From the NCBI GenBank assembly GCA_030248135.1, contig JASANC010001240.1, forward strand, positions 112,162 to 176,161: a stretch of 64,000 nucleotides of DNA, in the 5' to 3' direction. A program made the translations under genes and the position numbers. The notes beneath the pieces are model-generated. The model searched no databases, was not told the DNA's origin, and saw nothing but the letters and a program-made list of their open reading frames with translations. The number at the start of each line of letters is the position of its first letter. Positions within the stretch are counted from its first letter, which is position 1. The DNA comes from Theristus sp. LFF4_11. Lineage: Eukaryota; Nematoda; Chromadorea; Monhysterida; Xyalidae. This document shows, piece after piece, positions 46,101-55,530 of this stretch.

Positions 46101-49061
46101 ACTCTTGGGCCTGACTGCATGTTTTCTGTTTTGTATTGCTCGGTTTTCAATATTTACGTCCCGATACATCCAATTCGTATCCCAATGCATACCGTAAACT
46201 TGCACATAAGAACCCTTATAAAAAGTTGAAAATCGAAAAAAATTGAAAAAAGTAGAATTTGTGTGACAACCTTATACATTGTAAGTGGGAAGTCTTATAA
46301 AACAAAGATTAGGAACAAAAGGAACTAACGAATTGAAGAGTTCGTCGTTTTTCAGTACAAATACGTGTTTTCTGTCCAAACCTTGACAGGGCGGTGTCGT
46401 TGTTGTCGCCGTCATCGTTGTGTTTCTGTTTTTTTGGTGTTCATAAGTTGTGATGTGCTGTTCGAATACTTTTCCTCAGTTTATTTTAAAAAGTTTAATC
46501 TTATTTTACTGTGGCATTGTGATCATAATCAGCGCGACGGCGACGTCCCCCCTGGATCGATGTTCTCCAACGACGTCGCCCTGATATTCAAAATAACGTT
46601 TCTGCCTCTTTCAACACTTTTTGTGCTAAAAAGTCTGTATTTCAAGCCTGTTTTGCTTTCATCGCACTTGAAAACGTCTCCAACGGTTTCCGCAGCAAAA
46701 AAACATGAAGCAAAACAAAAGAGATCTTATAAAGAGGCTCGATCTTATTTATGAACGAGGGTGGGATTTTGATCAACTCAAAATTTCGCATTTTTGGGTT
46801 TTCCTCTGTGTGACACTCTGCCCATTTTTGGGGAGATCTATGAGTGGGAGAAACCTCATGTGCAAGACTTTACGGTATATTGCTTGGAAACTGGCGTTGC
46901 GCGCAGTGACGGCCAGCAGAAAAATTATTTTCTTCTTTAAAAAGTTGGTCCGATTCAGTTATGTCACTTGCCATGGGCACACTGAAATATTGAATTTGAT
47001 GGATGTATATCTATGAAACAAGCTTCATGCGCTTCCTGGGTCACCACCAAAACAATTGTCGCGTGAACGTTCAACCGCAGTTAAACCTTAAAAACCGTTC
47101 TTTAAAAAAAAATGAACCTTAAAAATTTTAGAACTTTAGAACTTTCGATGTTTCGAATTATTGAACTTTACACTTCAAAACGTTAGAGCTTCAAGAAATT
47201 TACCTTTCAAAGTCAGCACTATTTGTGTCTGAAATGCCTGAACTTCGTGTGTTTTCTTCTGCAGTTCTTTTTACGCACAGGCACAACATGTGCATTAGCT
47301 TATAAAAAATTTATTGCAGCGCTGCACTTCACGGTTTTCCATTGCTTTTTATGATCACTGTCCAAAATCAACTTCGGCATAGGCGAGCCGCTCGCCACCC
47401 ACGGCGAGTCCGGAAACGACAATTTTCACTCGTTTCATTGCTTATGACAAGTTTACAAGCAGCATTTTGAATTGATAAAAACGGTAATGGCAATGTGACA
47501 TGGTGGCCTGTGGTGAATGCATGAGTTGCTTGAAACAGCTTGTTATAAAATATAAACTTTTTGAGTTTCAACGAAGCAAAGATAGTGAACGATTTAGCAA
47601 CCTACGTGGAGATCTTAACGCTTGATCAATATAAGTAACCACAGCAAAAAGTTTTTGCAATAAAGCTATAAGTTGAAAGGTGAAGACTGGCCAAGGCAAG
47701 AAAGATCCCTGCAGCGGAACATCGTTCAGCTTTATTGGTTTTCAAATCTGTGCGAACCTTATGGCGGAGCTGACTCTGCTTGTGAGACCGGCAAGACTGA
47801 AGCCGCTGGTTGCTGTGGCCGCTGCCGCGTAGCCGGACGGCGGTGGCGCCTTTGAATCGGCGGCTATGCTCTGAAACGGCAGGAACTCGCTGGGGTGCTG
47901 TGGCGGCTAACACCTGCTGCTACCAATTCTAGTAAGACGAACATACTACCTCGTAACACGTGAACTGAAATTCATTAGCAACCTTAATAGCAAACGTGTT
48001 TTTCACAAGACGGAGCAACAACTGTTTCTCAACGAATTGAATCAACGTACCCCTTTTGAAGAGGTCGAACGCACAGAGTGGTCAGGGGTGTGCGCCATGC
48101 CAGGTGGCTGCATGCTGTCTGCCACTGCCTGCCACGCTTTGCTGCCTTGGTCGCTTTGTGCTGCAGCTTCTGGCTCCTGTGAGCTCGAGCTGAATCGCCG
48201 TCGAAAGAAACCACCGAAGCCGCCAACGCTCGACTGAATGTTCTCTTTGAACAGTTGCGCGCCGAACGATGCAATTTGACCATTGTCCTCGGTTGCAGTG
48301 GTCGTTGACTGCTGAAATGCAAAGGCAATTGTTGAAATACAGTTTCAGTTGAACTGCTTGTTGAGGTATATTTGTACATAGTATGATTGAATCGAAAGAT
48401 TCTTTGTATTCCTTTCCATGTCGGCTGTGGGGTTTGAAGCCAAATGCGTTCGTCTGCTACGCGACCGTGACATGCTCTGCGCTAAACACCGATAGAAACT
48501 TATGAGAATGCGTGTGACTAAAACAGGTAAATCACGGAAATATTTTTTAGAACGTATCGCACGCTGTAAAAGTTAATGTGGATGTGTTAAAAAGCACATG
48601 TTAATGGAAATATTGATGTAGGATTTCTTGTCGATATGCACGTTATCTACGTTTGGAGGTTTCTGGTGAGCAGAACCAGCAGGAGTGGCCGTTGTGTCCT
48701 TATTGACAGTTTGTGCGTGTTGCTCGTGCTTGATGCTGGGCTGGCTGTGCTGATGTTGTGCACTAAACGACCCTGTCGAACCAGAGTTGGGTAAATTGGC
48801 ACGGAACTTCGGCAGAGGCGACGTGATATTCTGCCCCAAGTTGCCTTCAGAGGAGTTACGCGACATGGGCGACAGGAGCACACGATGAAGCGGCGAGTTG
48901 GTGCTTGACTTCGATGAGCTCATCAGCTGCTGTTGTGGGTAACTGCGGTAACATTGCGCGCCCGGGTCGGTGGCTTTGCGCGCTGCAGCCTGCTGCTGCT
49001 GCCGGTGCCGGTGTGTCACTCGATCGTTCAGACTGAGAAACGCCGTGATGTGCGCCGCCAT
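28111..49061 (-). CDS. Syn: Synapsin (long form about 725 aa)
   Basis: Long-form exons, minus strand: 49061-48651, 48311-48051, 47870-47758, 42646-42452, 42172-42023, 41712-41562, 41417-41328, 32253-32191, 31147-31005, 30893-30819, 30693-30493 and 28435-28111. All phases agree and the total is exactly 726 codons. The N-terminal region is Ser/Gln-rich. FFRRRFSSSS resembles the phosphorylatable A-domain motif, then SAPTSPSK leads to the core C domain. The core reads CLLVIDNRNIDWTKYFRGKK, VEQAEFSEI, PDFLLIRQ, SLHSIYNFLDKP, FPLIDQAYYPAHKDI, FPVVVKIGRGHGGLGK (ATP-grasp loop), VEPFINAKYD, WKTNTGSAMLEQ and ELFGGLDIC. A proline-rich D-like tail ends in the conserved E domain EDTMGNLKKTFAGIFGEM. Synapsins are ATP-binding phosphoproteins that tether synaptic vesicles. 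The exact 5' start is uncertain because another frame is open over 48856-49089. An intron of 9.07 kb (32254-41327) contains the TIMP gene. Confidence 0.95.
28781..29042 (-). CDS. Syn: Synapsin alternative last exon (NPF-containing tail)
   Basis: This exon starts after TTTTTGAAG at 29043 in the same phase as the distal last exon. It encodes RNPFASAQQEQRKPDSAKER, a Lys-rich helix and a stop TGA at 28783-28781. NPF is a known binding motif for EH-domain endocytic proteins. No good in-phase donor is visible inside it, so it probably ends a second isoform (about 704 aa with the long start) that lacks the E domain. A weak cryptic donor (TTGTCGTCG) cannot be excluded. Confidence 0.7.
29272..29852. 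mobile_element. Foldback-type element H built from short CG-rich repeats
   Basis: The ends AAGGCGCGTTTAGCAATTAG and CTAATTGATAAACGCGCCTT are inverted repeats. The 580 bp interior is made of irregular direct and inverted copies of a word like CGCACGAAATTCTAATTCGC. It lies in the last long synapsin intron. There is no coding capacity. Confidence 0.85.
31464..31735 (-). pseudogene. Possible decayed coiled-coil coding fragment in a synapsin intron
   Basis: One minus-strand frame reads KLKEKIHLKHLVYAAKR, an in-frame TGA, then VEELKKIGSGVEQINRDRPL, LQRFMHRLQAVIENN, FKQLKQDNHG and a stop at 31464. Composition and helix pattern look protein-derived, but the internal stop and the lack of exon borders suggest a relic. 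Alternatively it is a short gene that starts after the stop. Confidence 0.25.
33257..33525 (+). mobile_element. MITE family C, intact copy
   Basis: The termini ACGGTATGGCCGATTAAAC and TTTATTCGGCCGTACTGTA are inverted repeats. The copy has all blocks of the family and lies in the 9 kb synapsin intron. Confidence 0.9.
33598..33794 (-). mobile_element. MITE family F, copy 2
   Basis: It begins TTATCGTTACAGGAAGACCG, ends AAAATGAAAGATAA, and is flanked by TA at 33596-33597 and 33795-33796. It is a near-identical inverted match to 23853-24050. Confidence 0.92.
34100..35900. other. Synapsin intron sequence, nothing recognised
   Basis: AT-rich intron DNA with only short frames (for example plus 34906-35160, Cys-rich, no domain). 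No repeat family member or RNA gene was recognised. Confidence 0.35.
36000..36420. other. Extreme G/T-only tract, probable low-quality assembly
   Basis: The plus strand consists almost only of G and T runs (G runs of 9 to more than 20, T and A runs up to 15) for 400 bp. Flanking sequence is normal. Long frames on both strands are artefacts of this composition. It looks like collapsed or erroneous consensus rather than a natural microsatellite, because the units do not repeat regularly. Confidence 0.7.
36421..38268. other. Synapsin intron sequence, no gene seen
   Basis: Short frames only. Two adjacent CCCTAA words near 37003 are too short to be a telomeric tract. Confidence 0.35.
38269..38833. 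mobile_element. Foldback element G with CCGGCCCG repeat arms
   Basis: The ends CAATTCCGGCCCGC and CGGGCCGGAATAG are flanked by TA (38267-38268, 38834-38835). Each arm holds seven to eight tandem copies of a 15 bp unit GAATTCCGGCCCGGA, followed by about 55 bp (TTTTCGCCAGCACGAACAAT onward) that also pairs between the arms. The centre (38440-38680) is unique AT-rich sequence. There is no coding frame. Confidence 0.9.
38857..39004. repeat. 30 bp tandem repeat, five copies
   Basis: The unit GCACATTGTGCATGTACTGT plus CAGCATTTTT repeats with only two or three mismatches in the fourth copy. Each unit holds the palindrome GCACATTGTGC. There are no spacers, so it is a minisatellite and not a CRISPR array. 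Confidence 0.95.
39804..41121 (+). CDS. Timp: TIMP, tissue inhibitor of metalloproteinases (256 aa), nested antisense in a synapsin intron
   Basis: Exons 39804-39957, 40031-40222, 40615-40760 and 40843-41121 join in phase (1, 1, 0) to 256 codons. A signal peptide (LIQQSLLILLIYI) precedes the first cysteine. The N-domain reads CEQEHVQTKYCRADFVLKL, like the family's C-x-C...C-x-ADFV start, then HKYLVAG, NSCSWVQQW and GGCDCQ at the domain end. The C-domain is Cys-rich and ends HCRWNKNREFDGC, like the insect protein. TIMPs bind the active-site zinc of matrix metalloproteinases through the mature N-terminal Cys and act outside the cell. Odd points: the second Cys of the C-x-C motif is Q, and the usual mid-domain Cys is absent, so two canonical disulfides cannot form as usual. 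The stop lies 206 bp before synapsin exon 41417-41328. Confidence 0.9.
40361..40460. repeat. Short direct repeats GCTGATTGGTTG in TIMP intron 2
   Basis: The word GCTGATTGGTTG appears three times, plus GCTTGGTTGGTC, and AGCAATTCTCAGCGCTGATT appears twice. The motif resembles the inner part of the Tc1/mariner MITE arms, so it may be a remnant of that family. Confidence 0.6.
41293..41298 (+). promoter_or_regulatory. Possible TIMP poly(A) signal AATAAA
   Basis: A hexamer in GGTAAAATAAAATG, 172 bp after the TIMP stop and 30 bp before the synapsin exon border at 41328. It is the only one in that gap, so the TIMP 3' UTR would end just short of the synapsin exon. Confidence 0.45.
42789..42862 (-). 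CDS. Syn: Synapsin alternative first exon (short form, 488 aa)
   Basis: ATG 42862 opens MSVATKSMIHSTLQRLKQQA and ends at a donor (CAAAG|GTGTGC) in phase 2, the same phase as the exon 47870-47758 it would replace. Joined to exon 42646-42452 it gives a complete 488 aa protein. It lacks the RRRFS region, so this form would miss the A-like phosphorylation site. An internal promoter would be expected in the 200-300 bp upstream. Confidence 0.75.
43085..43165. repeat. G- and A-run purine tract
   Basis: GGGGCGGGAAGAGGAAAGG is followed by G runs of 12 and 9 and A runs of 8. It is similar in style to the tract at 36000 but much shorter. It lies in synapsin intron sequence. Confidence 0.7.
43601..44392 (+). 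mobile_element. Family E element with terminal inverted repeats, about 790 bp
   Basis: The left end GTGGGCCAGAAAAAACTACC, then GGATTTCAAATTGCT, matches in reverse complement the right end AGCAATTTGAAATCCGGTAG followed by TTTTTGTCCCAC. An ATG frame at 43902-44150 has no recognised transposase motif. The tRNA-like segment at 44122 lies inside. A truncated copy is at 22386. Confidence 0.85.
44122..44189 (+). tRNA. tRNA-like segment with Pol III A and B boxes (SINE-like or tRNA pseudogene)
   Basis: A perfect 9 bp stem (CCCTCGTGG with CCACGAGGG) encloses an A-box-like GGGTGATAGCGCG and a consensus B box GGATCGAGCCC at 44172-44182. The T-arm and anticodon arm do not fold properly (the middle reads GACTCTTGTC), so this is not a working tRNA. 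A tRNA-derived SINE head inside element E is the best reading. Confidence 0.5.
44393..46189. other. Synapsin intron sequence, open but unexplained frames
   Basis: Plus-strand frames at 44549-44731, 44848-45060 and 45593-45808 have Cys and mixed composition, but no splice sites join them in phase and no domain is recognised. Recorded as noise unless transcripts show otherwise. Confidence 0.3.
46190..46878. mobile_element. Family D element, long copy (690 bp)
   Basis: It starts TACCGTAAACTTGCACATAA and ends GTGCAAGACTTTACGGTA, the family D termini. Subterminal blocks match the short copy at 16813, but about 420 bp of extra sequence sits in the middle. On the minus strand this insert has a broken frame with KCDESKTGLKYR, loosely like the CDE-x-G region of Tigger/pogo-type transposases. 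That likeness is weak. Confidence 0.75.
46879..47757. other. Synapsin intron sequence, no gene seen
   Basis: It includes a decayed TTTAGAACTTT simple repeat at 47100-47200. Nothing else was recognised. Confidence 0.4.
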
Positions 49062-49622
49062 TGCACGCGGCACTGGCACGTTCTTGCATTCACGGCTGCA
49101 TGTTCGTTCAAGCGTCACGGAAAGTTTTCCATTTTATTTACAAATGTGCTGTAAAAGTCTGGTATAAGATAATCTATAAAACGTGAACATCTGAGTTGGC
49201 AACAATTAATCAATTTAGACATTACAGTATATTACTGTATATCGATGATCGATGATAAAAACGAAATTATGACAATACCCACACACGGATTTTGTCTTTT
49301 ATGGAGGCTGGTGCTTTTGGCACGCGAAAATTGTGAACAACAAATGTGTTTCATGAACACATAGCATGTCATGTTCCAAGAATTCTGAGCGGCTGTCTCG
49401 ATTTTGAAAAGATCGTTCGTAAAAATATTTAATGTTGCCCCTGGTTCGCTCGGTTCATAGCATTTGCATATATTTTATGGCAATATGTTGTGCACCAAAA
49501 CGACTGTGTGTATCATTCTAATGGGGCACGCTCCCAAACTCGCTTAGTGTCACGTCCCGCGTGGGGAATTTTTCGTGTTTCCGTCTGAAATTCGCGCGTT
49601 GCTGCGCACGGAGACGCTCAAA

Positions 49623-49729
49623 ATGGCAGGAAATGATACATGGGGCGCCTACGGGCGGTCACACACGCACGAACGCATCCTTTGTGAACCGTTGCACTTT
49701 TTTAGAGAACGAGATTCAAAATATTTTTG
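49623..49729 (+). CDS. Possible first exon of an unrecognised plus-strand gene
   Basis: An ATG in good context (CAAAATGGC) opens MAGNDTWGAYGRSHTHERIL and ends at a strong donor (TTTTTG|GTACGT). It lies 560 bp upstream of and divergent from the synapsin start. No downstream exon could be matched, so it may be chance. Confidence 0.25.
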
Positions 49730-51332
49730 GTACGTTAAATTTACATTTGTGAACGTGAACACGTGCGCGCGAACGTAAAGGTGAAGATTTTTTAAAGAGT
49801 ACATTACAGTGGCACGCATATATTGCGCAGGCCGTGTCTCGATAAAGCTCGTGCAAGCGCTTTTATTGTTTCAAACATTCGTCATTTGAACGCAGTTACA
49901 TGAAAACAAAAATGAATAAACTCGAATGCACACAACTGAAGCACCGGTGCTTGACAATCTCTACTGCCGCAACATTGACCGAATGCAAACCAGCTACAGA
50001 CAGTCAGCATTGTTGGGGCCATCATTTTGTATTCGCATGCTGCGTAAGGATTAATGAGAATTCAAAAAAATTTCTTTTGCTAATCTGGTGCCGAGGAACT
50101 GGAATGTAAATGAACAACCCAGGAATTAGCTGCGTTAGCCGTCAGTATTTGCATCGACTAAAAATTAAAACTGACTGAAAAAAACTGCAACTTTTTTGCC
50201 GCCGAATCGCGCGTTGCGTGATGTTTTGTCTTCCCAATAACATGGTAATATTTTGTTTTTGAATTGAATTAAAAATTAAAAATGAATTATGTACTTTTAA
50301 TATACAATCGGTCTTATCTGCGGTACTTTTGTCCAGCTAGGTGAGAATTAAAAAAACACAACAATGGCTGCGCAATATTTAATGAGAATAGCAAGCTCAA
50401 AGAGCACCAAGCATGACACTTCTAATATTAACGAATTCGTTGGTGCTGAAAACTCGCGTGCACGCTTCGGCCGATCAGTCAAGCGACTGTCACCATTGTC
50501 GTACGGTCGCACACACACCAGAAACGGACTGCGTGCCTGCCATGGAAACGCAACGAACGCCAGTTGAAGTTCAAATATAAGAGCAGCGCGCTTGGTTGTG
50601 CGCTGTTCCAGTGCTCTGAGGCTTTTCAGTGGAAAACAAGCATGCGCACAGTAGAATGGCCAAAAAGCAGATGTAGCTTGCACAAAAATGTTCTGTTAAA
50701 AGTTCAGTAAACAAAGCCCTGAAGCTTTTTAGATAGAACTGATTTTAAATTTTTTTTAAAAAGAATCCTGCCATATAGGAAGAAGCAAGTCTTGAAAATG
50801 TTCCAACATGCACTACACACCAATAAGAGGATATATATTTCAAAAAATCATTGAAGAAAAAGTCCAGCGTTTTTTTCATTCACCATCGACTGGCGCAGAC
50901 CGACTGAAAATAGCAGTGTGTCTGTGAGTGTGTGTGTGTGTGTCTATACTTTTGTTTGCCCCAGAGACCTGCATCCAGAGATGCGAGTATACATGCATCG
51001 CTAACGTGTTTTTTCTGGAGGGTTCCGAAAATATTGACTTGAACCGAAAAAAATGTGCAAACACGGCGACAATATTTTGAGTGCATTTTTAGCGTAAAGC
51101 AAAAAAGGTGACGGAAGCGTTAAGAAAGTAAATGGGGATGGGACAACGCAAGAAACGGGCTGCTAGAAAATATATTGATTTATAAAATGCAAATTGACAA
51201 ATGAACTTTTTAAAAAAATTCACTTTAAAAAAATTGGATACCTAAATGGCGATATTCGATAAAAAACTAAGATCAAAAAATTCTGATTGCAATGGGGCAA
51301 CTGTTTAGAAGGTGCAGAAAATAAAACACAGC
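49730..51332. other. No gene seen
   Basis: AT-rich. The plus ATG frame 50364-50567 has no signal peptide or domain. A (GTGT)n stretch lies near 50920-50945. Confidence 0.4.
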
Positions 51333-51411
51333 TGTAGATGTAGATGTAGATGTAGATGTAGATGTAGATGTAGATGTAGATGTAGATGTAGATGTAGATG
51401 TAGATGTAGAT
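51333..51411. repeat. Hexanucleotide microsatellite (TGTAGA)n, 13 copies
   Basis: Perfect repetition of TGTAGA over 79 bp. The minus-strand YIYIYI frame is an artefact of it. Confidence 0.97.
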
Positions 51412-54209
51412 TGTCGTGCAGATAATCGTCGATGCAGACACAGGTGCGTTTTTTGAAAAGAAAAACGTCAAAGCTAAACAAAAAAGTCTACTTTATTTTT
51501 ATGTTGCCCGCACAGTCGTTTTTTTTGCTGCAGAAAATACCGTATTTTTGCATCTGCATGTATGTAGGTATTTCTGCACGGGTTTCTGCATCTGCACAAA
51601 ACATTTGCATTTTCTTTTGTGCATCATTTTAAACATTTTGTATTCACGCTCCTGTTCAATTGTTTTTTGGTACGAAAACATCTGTATCTTTTTAGTCATT
51701 TTTGTGTTGACATTTTTAAATGTTGTTTTCGTTTCTTTTTGAAATTTTTTGTTTTTATTTGTTTGTGGGTTTTGTTTATTTGGTTAGGTCTGCACACATC
51801 ACGTCGTGCTAACGACACATATTTTATTTACACGACTTTAGTGACAGCCAAAGTATCAAAAGGGAACAACACCCTGACAAAACTAAAAATTTTATGCAAT
51901 TTTAGGCACTTCTAAAAAGTCACGATGTTGGAAGAAAAAGAAATTAGCTGTATGAAGACGACAGGGACTAATCCTTCATAAAAACAGTCATTCACTCGAT
52001 AGAAGCTCGCATATTATCTTGATACATGTTATTTTAATAATGTTTTTCTTGCGTTCGCTGACGAAACTGACTTGGTGAAAACCGATTCCGTTTTGCTTTC
52101 AGTAATGTAAAACGGAATTCAGCCATTTTCGTTAATGCCGACCACGAAGAGGCGAGCAAACGACAAAATTGGTTTTCTTTTTAGTCGAAAAAAGCGCGCG
52201 CACACAGAAACTACATTAAAGGAGGAATGCGTTTTGTTTTTTTTATTTATCATTCAGGGAACTCTCATTTTGAAGCGCCAACAAGGGACCAATGTTGGCA
52301 AATTGCGATATGCAGACAATGTTCAAAGCACTTCGTATTATTTTGTTATTGTTTAACATGAAAAAATCGAATAAATTTGAGTGTGTTGCCAGCAGATGCC
52401 AAATGTTACCATGCTGTTTGCTGGCACAACTTGATAAAGACTCTCACACTTCAGAATCAACTGCATTCAAAGATTGACAAACGCCACTCAGTTACCAACC
52501 TCCATTAGTAAATCGTCGTTTGTTGCATCTGCCATCGTGAGCTGTTCTGATTCCAGTTGATTGTTTATTTAGAGTTTTCGTTTTTTGGTGAAATTGAGGC
52601 CGCTACATTTGTGAAGACGAAGTTGTCGTCGAAAAAACTTTTTTAGTATCGATAATAAGCCTGCCGGTAGAAAATACATAATGAAAATAACCAAGGTGCT
52701 GAACAAAGGTTCCAAAATGTTGTGGCTCACTGTGAAATAAGCTACCAATAAAACAGCATTGACTGTGAGATCAGATATGGACAAACAGCAATTGAATGAA
52801 AGTCACAAAAGTCACACAAAAATGTGATCGCTACTCGTATGAATCATGGGCAACCAAACGGGTCAAGGGTTTTTTTGAGAACTAATCAGTTTGCCCGAGC
52901 ATTTTGCGTTCGACTGAAACGATCACAAAAAATATCTATCGTTCGACGAACGAGCTCAGACACAACAGAAACAGAGAATACATCATTAGTTTTGAGTTAA
53001 GGAAAGTGAACACGCAATGTGAGCCAGTTCAATGCAGCTGAAAAAAAACACATGCAAAAAGCCGCGAGCTTGAAGCAAATTCAGTTCTTACGAAAGCTGA
53101 AAAGTCAGACCGAAAAAACTGCCGCTCTTTCTGTTATTTCATAAAAAAGCTTCTAACGTCAGTTCAAAAGCACACAAGGCGCATTACGCATGTATGACCA
53201 AAGCGCAATGCACAATGCATGTTTGTACATTGTGTACATGCACTGTATTGTGCATTTATATCCGGCGTGGCGTTGACTCCAGAAATGCACATGGCATTTT
53301 TATAATAATAATAAAACAGTACGAACGAACCGAGAGAGAACACAAAACGCACTATGAAACTGGCCACACTAATCTAATGAACAACGCAAAGATAAGTTGT
53401 ACGGCACACACCAACACGCACGGAAAACTACTGTTCTTTCAAGAGTTCATATTGCTGATTAAGCCGCTGTACCAAAATCATTCAATCAACACGCCTGATG
53501 ATCAAATGCAGTGAATTAGTTTGGTGTGTGAAAGCTATCCTCCAACGTGAAAGCCGGTGGCGAAAATGATTGCTATTATAAATGTTCACGCAAAACGCTG
53601 ATCGTTTCTGCTTCCAGCAATCATCCAGGCGTATGACGACCAACACGAGACATAGGCCAATTTTTGGTCAGAGAAAGTCAAACACTGCTTGTGGTGAGAG
53701 TCAGCTAATGAAACTGCCAAGGACTTGTTCATGCAACTAAACTATGTAGCTATTGTTCACACGCACCGCTGAGTTTTTCATGATCTTGTAATGCCACGCA
53801 CGACTCATGTGCGGTATTCAATCCAAAACAAAAGGCATCTGCTGCACAAAATACACCGCCTAAAAGCAACGCGTCTGGTTTTAAATTGAAACTCAATTGT
53901 TTTACAAAAATTGCTTTGAATAGCAAACATCTTGGTGCTTCGCATGAGAATGAATTTCACTGACAAGTAGGATATGATAAAACAACAAGTCTGAGATGTT
54001 TTCAACGGCTAAACATCTTTTTTCAACCAAACACTCCACAGCGCACACCGCACTATTGTATGCATGTGCACATGTGCGAAAAGCAAAAGTAATCGATAGT
54101 AATAGCGTTTCCGCAACATGAACGTACGTTTCGCTACCAGCATGAGCGGCAGTATAGCCGTTGCAAGTGCAAAACAAGCGTATGTATGCATATATGTACT
54201 ATGTGACAG
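51412..54209. other. No gene seen
   Basis: AT-rich. Short frames on both strands have no recognisable domain, signal or splice context. No copy of families A to H was recognised. Confidence 0.4.
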
Positions 54210-54284
54210 ATGTTGCAGCGTGGAATCGAACCGGCGCCGCTGTGACGATTGTATCTGTGCTTTAACGGTTACGCTACACGAGTA
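54210..54284 (-). tRNA. tRNA-like segment, degenerate (A and B boxes on the minus strand)
   Basis: On the minus strand, TAGCGTAACCG (54276-54266) fits the A box and GGTTCGATTCC (54232-54222) is a perfect B box, with tRNA-like spacing. The acceptor and T stems do not pair well, so it is a tRNA pseudogene or a SINE head rather than a functional tRNA. Confidence 0.45.
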
Positions 54285-54707
54285 TCGCGCGTGCGTACTA
54301 TGTGAGTATGCCTTGGCCTGGCTGCAAAAACTGATGTACACTGTATCATGCATTCGGAAGGCATGACACATGACATTTTTTCGTTCTTCCACAACAACGC
54401 ACAATATGAAGCATTTGGAGGATAGCGGCATGACTCAAAACCTACACCCACTGTGCTCTGCACTGCAATTGCACTCTTTCTAAAATAAACAGAAAGTGAA
54501 TGAAATTAGACGTGAATACAATTGACTGCTCTGTTGGTGGTCTCTGTTCGGCTTGATCGAGCTGTGAAAATTGCGTACAATCTGCGCTTTCGTTTGCTGC
54601 ACACGCACACACATTTTAAATATTTTTTGCAAGAATTCTAACACTCTAAGAAACGGCTCTTCGATTTCGGTGGAGACTTACATACACGTATATCACTTGT
54701 ATACGTG

Positions 54708-54977
54708 TACGGTATGGCCATTTAAACATGGCAGCTTTTTTCAGGGTGAAAGGAGCGCGCGAATTTTGAATGAAAGAAAAAAGACGTTCAGAAACTGAAT
54801 TGTGTGCCAAATTTGACGCGTTTTTTTAAACTAATGAATTATCCGCGCTATTCTGTTCATTTTTTATCCCTTGTACACATGATTGGGAATTATGTTGGCT
54901 TTTTTTGAAAAAGACAACTCCTAGTCTGCGGCTGATCCCGCCTTGATGGACTGCCTCATTTATTCGGCCATACTGTA
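54708..54977 (+). mobile_element. MITE family C, intact copy
   Basis: It runs from TACGGTATGGCCATTTAAAC to TTATTCGGCCATACTGTA and is nearly identical to the copy at 33257-33525, so both are recent insertions. Confidence 0.9.
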
Positions 54978-55087
54978 TCAGAGCGCCGGTTCTTGGGTAG
55001 GACTTGTATACTTGAGAGACGGTGACGGCCTTGAAGACGTTAGACGTCAGAGCACTCCTGAAGCGGCTTTTGCATCTTGCTAAAATG

Positions 55088-55312
55088 TAAGGGCGGCTCT
55101 CATACGTGTAAAGAGACGGCTCCCAGACATGTAACAGGCGGCTCTCATACATGTAAGAGACGGCTCCCAGACATGTAACAGGCGACTCTCATGCATGTAA
55201 GAGACGGCTCTCAGACATGCACAGGCGACTCTCAGACATGTAAGACTCGACCTTCAGACTAGTAGCAAACGACTCTCCTCAGACATGAAGAGGCGGCTCG
55301 CTCAGACACGCT
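55088..55312. repeat. Minisatellite of about 21-23 bp units
   Basis: About ten irregular copies of GRCGGCTCTCAGACATGTAA with length variation. Similarity falls off to the right (CGACTCTCCTCAGACATG). No coding reading is convincing. Confidence 0.85.
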
Positions 55313-55404
55313 TTTTAGGAGCTAATACCAAGTGTACCAAGTACAAAGTATGGTATCTTGTGGAATTTGTGTTTTTTTCGTGCAGATTTGTGGAAAAAAC
55401 CAAC

Positions 55405-55530
55405 CTCAGCAGGAGTGGGGCGTGGTCCGTCCAGAGAGTAGTCGCCGAGTGATTGTTGCCTTTGAGATGGGGCACTCGGTGCTGCCATGCTTTGGCAAGT
55501 ACTGACCAAATAACTGCTCTGTGGTATCAC
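55405..55530 (-). CDS. Orphan exon, Ser/Pro/Gln-rich
   Basis: The minus exon after TGTGTTGCAG reads SSYLVSTCQSMAAPSAPSQR, then QQSLGDYSLDGPRPTPAE, and ends at GAG|GTTGGT: 42 codons, phase 0 at both ends. The composition resembles the disordered N-terminal region of the synapsin encoded from 49061, and strand and phase would allow it to be a distant upstream exon of that gene. No direct link is visible. Confidence 0.45.

Noticed and set aside
50364..50567. Small ORF with RARFGRSVKR, like an RFamide peptide precursor
   Set aside because: Only one such site, no signal peptide and no repeated peptide units.
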